Below are positions 23,874 through 35,300 of a stretch of 42,780 bases of DNA, in pieces. The notes beneath the pieces are model-generated. The model ran no database searches and was not told where the DNA came from. It saw nothing but the letters and a program-made list of their open reading frames with translations. The stretch is from positions 237,210 through 279,989 of the forward strand of contig JH720348.1 of assembly GCA_000231825.2 (NCBI GenBank), given 5' to 3'. Made by a program: the position numbers and the translations under genes. How positions within the stretch are numbered: the first letter of the stretch is position 1; each line of letters begins with the position of its first letter. Source of the DNA: Tetrahymena elliotti 4EA (lineage: Eukaryota; Ciliophora; Oligohymenophorea; Hymenostomatida; Tetrahymenidae).

Positions 23874-26222
23874 TCAATTGTAATCTTCAAGAATATGAAA
23901 ATTATCAAGCTCATTTATAAGTAATTCGCATTTAGGACATTTAGATAATAGAGTTTTAACATCTACGTCTTCTCCTTTTACTATTTAGGAATTGGCATAA
24001 TGAGAAAGCTCAATAAAATCAAATACTGTTTCTTTGCAAACAACTTCATGAGTGGAAGTACCACCTTGAAGCCATGGGAAATCATTAATTTCTATTAGAT
24101 AAGGGTTTAAATTTTCATCAAACATGTAATCTGTTCCAAATATTTAGAAAAGACCTTCTTTTCTACCAATTAATTCTTTTGAGCCAAGGAAAATGTAGGT
24201 AAGCATTTCCTTCATTTTTTTATAGATCTTTTATTAAACAGAAGACAATCTAACTTTATGCTCTTCTCTCATCACCTGTTCGAATTTTTCCATACTCCAA
24301 TGGGAGTCATCTTTATCTATCTTATACTAAGGGTGCTTTTTTTATATGTGTGTGTTGACTAAGTGGGTCATTAAATCTTTATCATATTTGTTATATTAAT
24401 TGTATGTTAATCTAACATAGCCATGTCTAAAAAATACTATATAAGGATCTGAACTTGCTATTATGATATAACTTCTTAGATCAAATTTTCTTTTATGTAA
24501 AAGGAGAGGGTTTTAGATATATTATTAAATAATAATTTTTTCTTCATTTATTTTCCTATTTTTATTATTCTTTCTTGCTGCTGCTTAGATTTGAGTTTTA
24601 TTTGTTTTTAAAGAATCAATATATTTGTCAACTTCTTCATTATAATTATTCGATTTTATTATGTCTACTATTGCTTTAAATTAATCATAAAGAAGACAAT
24701 TTTGTTTAATGATTTTTTTTTCCAATAGCTTAATCCAATGTGTTTTCCAAAACATCAACAAGCCTCTTCTTTCAAACCTATTTCTAAAGTTACTTATTGA
24801 CTTCAAGTGTATAAGTTAGTCAACTACTTTTTCACTATCATTGTAAATCTATATTCCTTTACCTCCAATCATATCAATCGGCTTAGAAATCCACATGTAA
24901 TTTGTCTTGTTGTAAAAGAATTATGATTCTTCTTCATTCACATAAGATGTTGATAAATTTATTTCAAATGTTTCAGGAATTTAAGTTAAACCTTTATAGT
25001 TTTTTATTACTTTACTGTCATCAAATTTTTTAATTAAAAAAGCAAAAGTATTTTTTAGATCTATAACCCAAGTGTTAGGCAAATAAGATATTTATGTGAT
25101 GTTTTTCTTAAAATAAACATCTCTATTCAAATATCGTCTAAAAACAATATCACTCTGCTTCAATGATAAATCCTTTTGTTATTTGCTTTGAGTTAGATTT
25201 CTACAGTGAGGAGGAAGGACTTCATATTTATCTGGATGTAATGCATAATATTAATGGTGAAAAACAAATTCTCTATTACACCATATATGTACTCTCTTTA
25301 CTCTGTAATCATAGTCATATTTAAAAAGCTTAAAATCTCTATCTTTAGCACAATAAATTGTTTTCCTATTAATCAAATTGAGTTTTTCTTCAGTAATATC
25401 TTTATCATATTGCGTTTTTGTGTATTCCATTATTGGAAGAACGTTTTTCAAAAAAGGTTTAATCTAATTTTTATATTTTGTGAAACCAATTTATAAAGTT
25501 AAAATAACATTTTTATTAACATCTAATTGCTTTTGTTCTTCAATAATCATAATCTTGCTCATATATTTCTAAATTGCTATTATTCTCTCAATTAACTTGT
25601 ATCCTTATTCATACTTTTTCACAATCTCAAACTCTTAAATTTCTTTGATATTTATATCAGTAAATAACTAGCCATTAATGAATTTACAATTTACAAAATA
25701 TTTCTATTAATTTTCTTCTAAGCTAATTTCTTCATCAACAAATTTTTAGATCATGACGACTTGGTTCTTTTCATTTGCATGCTTTATCAATCTATTGATG
25801 CTTTCTTCATTTTTATTTATTTTAGCATATTAAATATTTCCAAATTGAATTGACTTTTATATGTAGATTCCCTCCTCATCAAGTTTTCTATTTTTGAAAA
25901 AATCTTAATTGAAAGCAGGTTCTTAATACCCACTAATATTAAGATTTTACATCTAAGAAGGAATATAAAAATAAGTGCGAGGAAGGAAATGCCTGTACTA
26001 AATTCTATCTTTAGTTTCAAAATAATCATCCTACAATTTATTATACAAGCTTAACCAATCTTTGATTTCAAACTATCTACTTTACTATTCTAAATAAAAG
26101 ATAAAATGAAATGAAATAATTTGTTGAAAAAGAAATGCTTTCATACCTTACTATTAAGTTATTTAAATTTAAAATACTAAAAAACAAAACAATCCTATTA
26201 AAATGCTTATCTAATTCTTCAT
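23874..26222 (-). CDS. Tubulin-tyrosine-ligase-like (TTLL) protein, 763 aa
   Basis: ATP-grasp ligase family that adds Tyr, Glu or Gly to tubulin or other proteins. Predicted start ATG 26220-26222 and stop TGA 23874-23876, with one 57-nt intron (26090-26146) in phase 1. The catalytic half is clear: SKPIDMIGGKGIQIY (about residue 423), the HKRKFDLRSYIIIAS strand (about 557), a GYVRL segment, and the metal-binding end GTDYMFDENLNPYLIEIND (about 675). A Cys-containing tail follows (KCPKC). The first exon encodes MKNQISILIGLF followed by CFLVFQIQITQQQ, which looks like a signal peptide or membrane anchor; that is odd for an enzyme of tubulin. The approximately 300-residue N-terminal region (residues 30-330) matches no domain I recognise. 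Codon use fits the other genes of the window. Which chemistry it performs (tyrosination, glutamylation or glycylation) cannot be told from the sequence. Confidence 0.85.
26090..26146 (-). other. Predicted intron of the TTLL gene
   Basis: GTATGAAAGC...TTTATTTAG, 57 nt. It joins the signal-peptide-like first exon to the main exon in phase 1 (G+AA = Glu). If it is not spliced, the hydrophobic leader would not belong to the ligase. Confidence 0.7.
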
Positions 26223-26373
26223 GCTATTAACATATTTAATTTTATTAATTTATTTATTAATTAATTAATTATTTTTTTGAGGTTTTAATAATGTTTAATT
26301 TTTTTGAAAATTCTTAATCAGTCAAAAAAGATATTTTCTTTAATTTAATTTCTTCTTTTTTTAGAAAAAAAAG

Positions 26374-26445
26374 CTCCGAGACCGGGAATTGAACCCGGGT
26401 CTCCTGCGTGACAGGCAGGAATACTAACCACTATACTATCTCGGA
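26374..26445 (-). tRNA. tRNA-Asp (anticodon GUC)
   Basis: On the minus strand the sequence folds as a full cloverleaf. The acceptor stem TCCGAGA pairs with TCTCGGA, the discriminator is G, the anticodon stem is CCTGC/GCAGG with loop CTGTCAC (anticodon GTC at 26410-26412), and the T arm is CGGG-TTCAATT-CCCG. There is no intron and no encoded CCA. This is a sharp GC-rich island in A/T-rich surroundings. A T-rich tract lies downstream on the minus strand, as expected for a pol III terminator. Confidence 0.97.
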
Positions 26446-27438
26446 TTTCATGAAAGTTTTGCTCATCTTTTTGTATTATTCTGTTTATCACTTAGAAATT
26501 TTTATAAAGGTTATTAGACATCTTTGATAAAACCATCATCTGATTTATCAAATTATCAAAAAAATTTACTGCTAATTATAAAAATCAAATAAATAAGTAT
26601 TAAAGATCACCATCAAAAATCAAAAAATTTTTATTACAAATATTATATAAATATAAAAATTAATTTAGATATTAAATTTTGATTATTATAAATTTTATTT
26701 TCTTTTGATAACAGTTTTTTAAGTGCAGAACATAGATTTAAAAATTCTTCTGAAAAAAAATTTAAATTTCTCTTGTAATTATTAGCATTGATTGTAGATG
26801 TTTACTTATTTAAATAATCTTATTTATTTAATAGTTGTTTTGTAATGATTATTTATTTTTAAAAATATTGATATTAAAATAAATTAATTAAACTTTTAAA
26901 ATACAGGTGCTTGTAGTAAAAAAAATTCACTTTTGTGCTTTTATTGGAGTGCGTTGAAAATAATTAGAATAAAATAATATGTTTTTATCTATCAAGCTTA
27001 TGTTTAAAATAAGATAACATTTATATTAAACTAACATAAAATTAAATTTCATATTTGTTAACAAACGATTGATTAATTTAAAAATCAGATTAGGTAATGA
27101 TAATTATACTTAATCGTAGTCATAATAACTCTAGAAAATACCTAATTGAAGAATAAAAAGACTAGTGATTCCTTTAAAGCCGAAGCCTAATAAATAAAAT
27201 ATTATTTATGTTTTTCATACACATTTTGGATTAGTTAAGCAATACTCATTCTTTTTTTAAAATAATCTCCAATTTTTTAAAGTAAAAAATAATTTAATGA
27301 TTGAATTTTTTTAAAATAAATTTTTGGAATTCAGATATAATTATGAATTATCTATCTTACTATGAAAAGCTAGTATTTATATTTAAGACATATTGATCTT
27401 ATTATTAATAATTTATTGGTTGATTTAAATCTTGATTT
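26446..27438. other. AT-rich intergenic region
   Basis: Lies between the tRNA and the Cys-rich remnant. No coding or RNA features were recognised. Confidence 0.5.
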
Positions 27439-28471
27439 TCATTTATTCTTCTTACTATTTTTCTTATTACTACCATTATTCTTATTCTGACTATTATTTT
27501 TATTCTTACTATTATCCTTATTCTTACTATTATTCTTATTATTACTATTAACTACTAAGTAGTCTTGTTGACTTAATAAAATGTAATAAATTTTAACTCT
27601 GCTTCTTTAAAGTTTTGTTTTATTTACTTATCTCATAAATATTATTTTCTATATAAAATAAAAATTATCAAAAGTAAAATTGCAAAGACTACTATTACAA
27701 TAATCAAAAGAGTTAACCAGTTTATACATAGCCATTTGTAGAAGGATTTTAATTAACTTAGCCTTATGAATTACATTAACCATAGCCCTCTACACATATT
27801 TGAGAAGTTTAGCAACTCTAAACATCATTTGCAATAATTCCTTTTTAACAATAGTACATACACTTCTTTTACTATTAGCTAAAATAAAGGTTTTAGGTAG
27901 TTTTACAGCTATTTTCACAACCCTAAGAGTTTTATGCTTATTAGTTATTATTAGAAATTAAATTGCAATTAGTACATTATTTCACATAGTTTTCATATGA
28001 ATTTTCAGGACATAAAATATCTGAAGCTTTTATGCACTTACTTTACTAATTATCCCATTAATATCCATCTATGCAAATATGAGAGATTTTATAGTAATTA
28101 GAATCTGACGAGATAATTTTATTTTGACAATAAACCAAACATTTTTTTTAAAGTTCATGATAATACATCCCAGATCCACAATTTTAGTTACTCAATTTAT
28201 CATCATTAACAAAGCTACAATTATAGCATTGTATTATATCTGCTTCATTAGTATTATTAGGGCAATTAGTATTATAGCATTAATTACTAGTTAATTAATA
28301 TCCATATACACATTTAACATTTGTCTCAGAACATTCTTATCCATTTGTTATTTTTCCATTTCCACAATACTTCATACACTATTTATAAACTCCATCATAA
28401 TAAAAAGAATTTTAACATTCATTGCAATTACATTATTTATCATGTGATTTTTCATTTGAGACAGTCTCCAT
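27439..28471 (-). pseudogene. Frame-broken Cys-rich membrane protein remnant
   Basis: About 240 codons on the minus strand (28471 to about 27750) encode a Cys-rich extracellular-type domain with repeated C-x2-C and C-x3-C spacings (for example QCNCNECQNSFYYDG, GQECSETNVKC, QCYNCSFVND, KQCTNCNLIS). This resembles the furin/growth-factor-receptor-like Cys-rich modules of ciliate surface proteins. A transmembrane helix follows in a different frame (NWLTLLIIVIVVFAILLL, about 27720-27650), and an Asn/Lys/Ser-rich tail (27439-27560) is in the third frame. No intron of suitable length reconciles the frames. There is also no signal peptide: the frame enters directly from the displaced 147-bp copy of the large plus-strand gene, so the 5' part seems lost. 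Uncorrected sequence errors are an alternative explanation for the shifts. Confidence 0.6.
27440..27556. repeat. Low-complexity TTATTCTTACTA-type repeat
   Basis: Impure repeats of ATTATTCTTACT and ATTATTCTTATT. On the minus strand they would encode the Asn/Lys/Ser-rich tail of the Cys-rich remnant. Confidence 0.75.
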
Positions 28472-28609
28472 TTTCACAAATTAAATTTTCATATTTAATA
28501 TCTTCAATGAGTAAATCAACCAAACCATTTCTATAAATAACCAGTATCCATCAGGAATTAATATTTCTAATAATTACATATTTCTTTTTTTTAATTAGTA
28601 AATTTAAGT
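28463..28609 (+). repeat. Displaced 147-bp copy of an exon segment of the large gene
   Basis: Begins AGTCTCCATTTTCACAAATT and ends AAATTTAAGT, matching 30922-31068 end to end without gaps, with roughly 15-20 substitutions. Read in the plus direction it still encodes VSIFTNQIFIFNIFNEQINQ, as in the large gene. Flanks on both sides are unrelated to the source. It is therefore a fragment of the gene or of a paralog, sitting at the 5' edge of the Cys-rich remnant. Confidence 0.92.
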
Positions 28610-29305
28610 AATATTAGAAGGATTATTTACAAAATAGTACATTCATATATATAATATAAATATATTACTTTAGACCATAAAAATTTAATTATTAGAAGAT
28701 GACATTCTAATCACAATCTAGAAATTTATAAAGAAAATAATAAGAAGATTATCTTAAAAAATGGTGGTGTTTATAACAAAATCATATAAATAAAACATCA
28801 ATGATGAAATAAGAATGTAGTTTGAGGGATAAATAGTGATAGGCTACATCTATTAATATTTATCTATCTATTATAAAATAAATTGTATATAAATAAGAAT
28901 AATTATTTAAATATTTTTAAAAACATTTTTTGCTATTATTTGGCATAACCTAAAATTAAAAAATATGGAAATTTTAATTTATTTATGATTTTCTATCGAT
29001 CTACCTATTAAATACAATTCAAATAATCTAACAATACAAAGTTAATTTTAATATTTTGTCAACTGATTTAACTGGGTTGAGTTATAAAAACATTTTTGAT
29101 CTTTTAAATTTTGAGAATAGCTAGTAACTAAGTAATTCAAATCCCTCATCCCAAAAATCACAAAATAAATACAAATTACTTCTCTAATTTTTTTTTGTGT
29201 AAATTTTATATTAGTCTTCCTCTTATCAAAAATTAAAAGATAAATAAGATTAAACTTTCAAATTCAATAATTGAAAAAAAAACATAAAGTAAAAGAAATA
29301 ATAAA
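28610..29305 (+). other. Upstream region of the large membrane-protein gene
   Basis: AT-rich, no gene recognised. It runs from the displaced exon copy to the start codon of the large gene and should contain its promoter; no motif could be named with confidence. Confidence 0.45.
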
Positions 29306-32300
29306 ATGTCTAAAATTTCATTTTTAAGCATACACATAATATTAGCGCTGGTTTATTTTGCGAATTGTTGTAAGAATGGATGCTTAAATTGTTAGCTTAG
29401 TGAATCAGATGGTATTGAAGCTTGTAATCTCTGTATGGATGGTTTTAGGCTTTAGCAAAGTCAGTGTATTGTAAATGAGTGTGAAAACTACTAGTTTTAT
29501 GAGGAGCCTTAATCTAATTAATGTGTTTCACTTTGCAATTAAAACACGATTGGTGCTCCTGGATAAAGTACTTGTTAGTAGTCAAGCAGTTGCTCAAAAA
29601 GATTTATACAATAATCTTTAATATCTTAACATTAATCAATTTAGTACGTCTAGTATTATATCTCTAATACAATCATTACTATCTTTACTAACTTCTTCAA
29701 CATAATTGATGTAAAAACAGGAGCATTTATAAGATCTCAAACATTCAATAAGAATATTATCCTAATTAGATCTTTTAAAAATTCCATTTATATGTTTAGC
29801 AATATTAATCAAATTTTTTAATGGGACATCAATCAAGAAGAAATGAAATTAATTACTACAGTCTAATTAGGATAAATAAATAGTAAGAGCAATTTCATTC
29901 AAGTAAGCAATAATGAAAATAGAATTTTTTTAAGTTCTACTGGCAATCTACCCCAATAGATAATATTTAATGAAATAATAAACTAAGAAGTTTCTCATTT
30001 TCTTTTATTGTAATATGATAAGTTGGTAACAATCATAGAAGGAATAATTATACTTTAAAATAATTAGTTTTAAATAATGCTCATAAATCTGATTGAATAA
30101 CCAAATAATAATGTTACTTTCAAAAATATTACTAATATCTATTCATGTGAAAGTATATTTGGAGGAGCCAGCCAACTGGAAGTTAGTATTTCATCCTAAA
30201 CTTTCTTCCTTTTATTTTAAAATACAAACTCAATAATTTCTTTTTAGTAAAAAACTTAAAAGTGCTAGAGCTCAAAAGAAACTTCTACTCCTTTAAAATT
30301 ATTGCTTATTTAAATAAATCCTTCCCTAGCCAGCGAAGAATTTAATTAATTATTGCTGGCTTCTTTTTCATCAAATTAATTTAAAATTTATAATCCCCAA
30401 ACGCTAGTTTCTCTTTTTGAAATAAATATTGACAGCCAAATAATTGATTTCAATTGCTTTGTAGAAAACAATAGCATGGGTAAAATATACCTCTTAAAAT
30501 AAAACAAAGCAATTGATGTTTATCAAATAAATTTTGATTAATCTTCTATTACACTCAATTAAATTAACAGTCTACAATCTCTAATCTCAAACCCCACCCA
30601 AATCAAATTCATTTACAAGAAAATTTCTTCTTCACTTCCTCAGCAAATAGGTATTGTTGGCCAAGACATATAATTGATTGATAGATCTTAGGATATAATA
30701 TAAGGAATTTCAGTTAATTACTAAGAGGTTGCAAATTACAATGAAGGTTAAATAAATAAGCTTTACTATGCTGAAGAAATTAATCTTTCTATAAGTTGTT
30801 CTTCAGATGGAAAACTAGTTGTATGGGACTAATCTGACCCAATTTATCCCCAATTTTACTACTCAGTTTAATTTCCTAGTTAATAGTGTGTAGACGCTGT
30901 AATATTTTAATTAAGATTAGTAGTCTCCATTTTCACAAATTAAATTTTCATATTCAATATCTTTAATGAGTAAATCAACCAAACCATTTAAATAAATAAC
31001 CAGTCACCATCAGCAATCAGTGCTTCTAATGACTACATATTTCTTTTTTTTAATTAGTAAATTTAAGTCATGGTAGATTTAAGCAAGGTTTTATTAATAT
31101 TTTAAATTCCCCAATAAGCTTAAAATATTTTATATTCTAATTCAAATGATATTTATATTTTCGATAGCGCAAATACTATAATAGCTTACGATTTGATTAA
31201 TGGAGATATTTAGCAAAAATCTTCAGTTACTCCTTTAAGCTTCTAAGTATCTATCGTTAAATCTTCTCTTTTCAATCTAGATAATGGAGGTATTTTAATT
31301 TTTATTGATTTTAAATGATTTAATTAACTAAAAACATATTTTGATTTTTTTTCACCATTTAAAAAAAATACTCTCATTTATATCAAATTGTACTACCTAA
31401 TCTCACATCAAACAAATAAATATATATAAATTTAATATTTAAAATTTTTAAATTTACTAAATCGAAATACAGATGTTTAAAAAAATACAAATAGGGTGTA
31501 AAACAATTCAAAAAAAGAATAGATTTTTTTTAATTTTGTTTATTTTGATATTTCCTTATTTAAATTTTTTTTTTTTTGATTAATCAGATATTCATTTGAT
31601 GCTTGTTGACACAAATAATTAAATAACTATCTTAAACAGTTAACTTTAAGTAGTTTTTCCTATGATCCAATTAGATGGAAAAAACATGCAAATATATTAA
31701 TATAATTCTACTCTTTATTTTTTAGTGCTCTTTGCTCCTAATAAAAATAAAACTTTACCTTTTGCATTAGTGTGTATTGATCTTTCAAATATTAACCCTC
31801 TAGTTTTAAATATTGAAGCAGCTTCAAATAGTATCTAAATAATTTATGTAAAAAAAAAAACGAATGGCCCACCTTAGTAAGATTATTTTTTTTATGTTGT
31901 TTTAATGCTTCCTCTAGGTTATACTACTAGTATATTTGAATTAATATGGAATAAAAAATTTCTGAATAATGTAGTAGAAAAAGCTATATTTACCCCTAAT
32001 TAATCCATTCAAATCACACACACAGATAGAGGAAATACTTTGATTATGGGTGGTTCTTAATCTGGTTTTGTAGGTGTAGCTCCATATAATAAATAGAATT
32101 CTGTAGAAAATATATTTTAATTACCAGTTTCATCTACAGATGATCAAATAAATAAATTTTATTACAGTTTTAAGTTAGGCTTAATGTTCATCTAATCTAG
32201 AAAAGATGTGTATGTATTCAGTATATTTACTAATTAACAAATATAAAAGCATTCAATAAATAATGTAACAGAAGATTCAGATATTTTAGAGGTTTAATAT

Positions 32301-35300
32301 TTAGAAATATCAAAGGTTTTTATTTTCTTTAGTAAATTTTAACTATTTTTGGTGAGTACTACTACTAACTCAAAATATTCAGTAATCTTAACTTAAAGCT
32401 CTTAGAACTAAAAATTAATATTTGGTTGTCTTATAGATGATCAAAATTAATAAATAATTGTTTATGGAGATTCGTTAGTTTCATATGATTTCACTTTATC
32501 TAATCAAAAAGTTATTTCTACATCTTTCTAGTAAAACTACACTTCATGCATATTTTCACCAAGCAACATCGTCTGTATAATGAATAGCAATTAAATATAA
32601 TTTTTTAATAGAGGAAATCAATTAGTTAGCACTATGGTTCTTACTATAACGTCTATGGATAAATTTAGAATATTTACAGATAACGAAAATAAGTGTTTAT
32701 ATGTTTATCAAAGTATTATAGAAGTATATACCTTCTAAGGTGTAATAAAAAGAGCTTTTACTTAAATGAATATGAGCATATTTTAACTATAGCTGGCTGG
32801 GTAGTACTTAGTAGCTTATACAGCACCAAGTAATTATATTTTGTTTTCTTAACATTTAATCTTTCATTTTATTTTAATGATTGGATAATTACTTTTTAAA
32901 AATTTTTATTTATTCAATTATTTTTAAAATAAATAGTTGCGTATATTATTTCTAGAGCAGATCTTAACTTAGTTAATACTATTTAGACTTCAGGTGGATC
33001 TTTTACAAAAGGGTTTTACTTTAATGAAATTAACCTGATTGCATATATAACAGATGAAATAAGATTTGGACAAATAAAGTTTTACAATTTGAATAATTTC
33101 TAAGCACTTAGCAGCTTAAGCAATTTGCTTCCCTAAAATTAGGTTGGAAACCCAATTACAGTTTACTATGATGCAGATAATTCTATGATAAACTACATAG
33201 ACTAGTATGGGAATTAGTAATTAGCATTCTATGGTGCATAAATTAGCACTTATAATGTGATTGCTATACCTGAAATGTAATAATAACTAACACCTCAACC
33301 TACTGATATGATAACTAACTCTGATATGAATGAAAACTATATTTATAATAGATTAGGTGTTTGGAGGATAAGCAACAGTATATTGCTAAAAGTATTATCA
33401 GGGTCGAACTATAATAAAAAATAACTTTATATCTTTATAAACACAGAAAATGATTCTACTCAAAATAATGCCTCAATGTTATTTGTTGACAAAAATAATA
33501 ACCTTTTTAATTACTAAAACTTTTAAGTTACTTTTCAAACTGTACTTAATTTAAAGGTATAGGAAATGAAGGTTATCTATTAACAAAATATTAGATTTAA
33601 TATTATTGTTTTCCCTTCATAAATCATGTTTTTAAAAGGAGAAGATGTTTCATTTTCAAATCTAAATTAAGCATAAACAATTTAGAATATAAACTTAAGA
33701 TAATTCATTTACACACATAACGGATATGCCATATTCTAAACAAATCAAAATGAAATCATAGATTATGATTTTGTTTAAAACTAAAAGCTCCAGTCATTTA
33801 AATTTGATTAGGATAGCATCATTTTGGATGTTTTAGTGTATTTCAACCCCACAGACTTATAAAATTAATTTATTTATTTTTCAATAAATAATGGAGTAAT
33901 CTACCAATACAATTTGATTAACAAAATTCATTATGTTTATTCTTTGTTCCAATAATAAGAAATCATTTTGAGTTTTGTGATGCTAAATTATCCTAATATG
34001 GCTTTATTGATGAAATCAGGAAGAATTACTGAAGTAGATTGTAGAAATTTCTCACTTAATGTAAATCAAAATTTAGATTAGATTGCTAAAAATTTTGAGA
34101 TACCTGTTACCGAACCCAAAACATAAAGGAACCCTTTACTTTATTATGATTTTTAAGGTAATTACTTTTATCTGAGCATAGCTGAAGAAAAAAAGTTAGG
34201 GGCTTTTAGAATTAGTGACAACCAGCTCATAGCAACTCTTACTTTTCCGCTATCTTATAGAAAGAGCTTTAACATTACAAATAAATACATTATTTTGGGT
34301 TGTCCATATCAATTAAATTTTTATGATAGATAATTTAATTATATTGGAAGATTCAGAAGATCTATTGAGAAATCAATAAATTAAATAATTGAAATATTTG
34401 ATGACTATTTCTTTATTGTTTAATCTGTTTGTATTGAAACTATATTTATTAATTAAGCTGCCTCATAGATTTAGTTAATTGATAATATATCATTACAAAA
34501 TCCTTTTATATATTACTAACAATTAATTGATAACTAAAGTTCTATCAAAATAATTGGTATTTCTCAATTAGGAGTTTTTGAAGAAAGGCTCAGTATTTAG
34601 TTCTTTTAGCAATAGGCATAGTCTGTGAATAATCAAATGCTTTCTTGTACTGCTGAGATATCCTATTTTGATATAGTTCAAGTTTAGAATGATTTTTATA
34701 GAATTTACACTCCTTAGGAAATAAGCAAGAATTTCTATTTATCAGTGATGATAAATAATGAAATACAATAGTTAAATTTCTTGAACTAGTAAAATATCTA
34801 ATTTATTTTGAGGCCTCAAAACATAATCAATAATTTCTTGAAGATAAATAGTAATTCCTTTTCTTCACTTACTTCCAGCTTATACATGAGCTCTTTTATT
34901 TTAGAGTTTACTGAATAAGGTCTACCTGTTAACTTTTCTCCAAACTCACAAAATATAACTTTGCAAAATATAACAATTTCTAACTAAAATATAAAGATTG
35001 GAACATCTTTAAATTTCTTAAATAATTAAATTATTTAAATAGCTAAAGTGAAAATAGAAAATATAAATCTCTAACAAGGAGTATTATAAAATACAAATAA
35101 TACAGCTATTCCAATAAGTTAATCTCTATTTTCATTCAATGGAATCTAATATATTTTGATAGAAGAAATGACAATTACTAATTTAAATTAAGAAGAAAGC
35201 TAATTTTAGTTAATTAATGCTTCAAACGTCAAGTAAATGATTATAAGGAAGCTTAAAATCGAAAACAGTGCATTTTAAAATAATTTTATAGAGCTTAATT

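Noticed and set aside
25254..26029. Short open frames on both strands inside the ligase gene
   Set aside because: They are standard-code fragments or antisense shadows; with TAA/TAG read as Gln the ligase frame covers the whole stretch.
27440..27556. CRISPR-like or satellite array
   Set aside because: The repeats are short, impure and without spacers; they fit a low-complexity protein tail.
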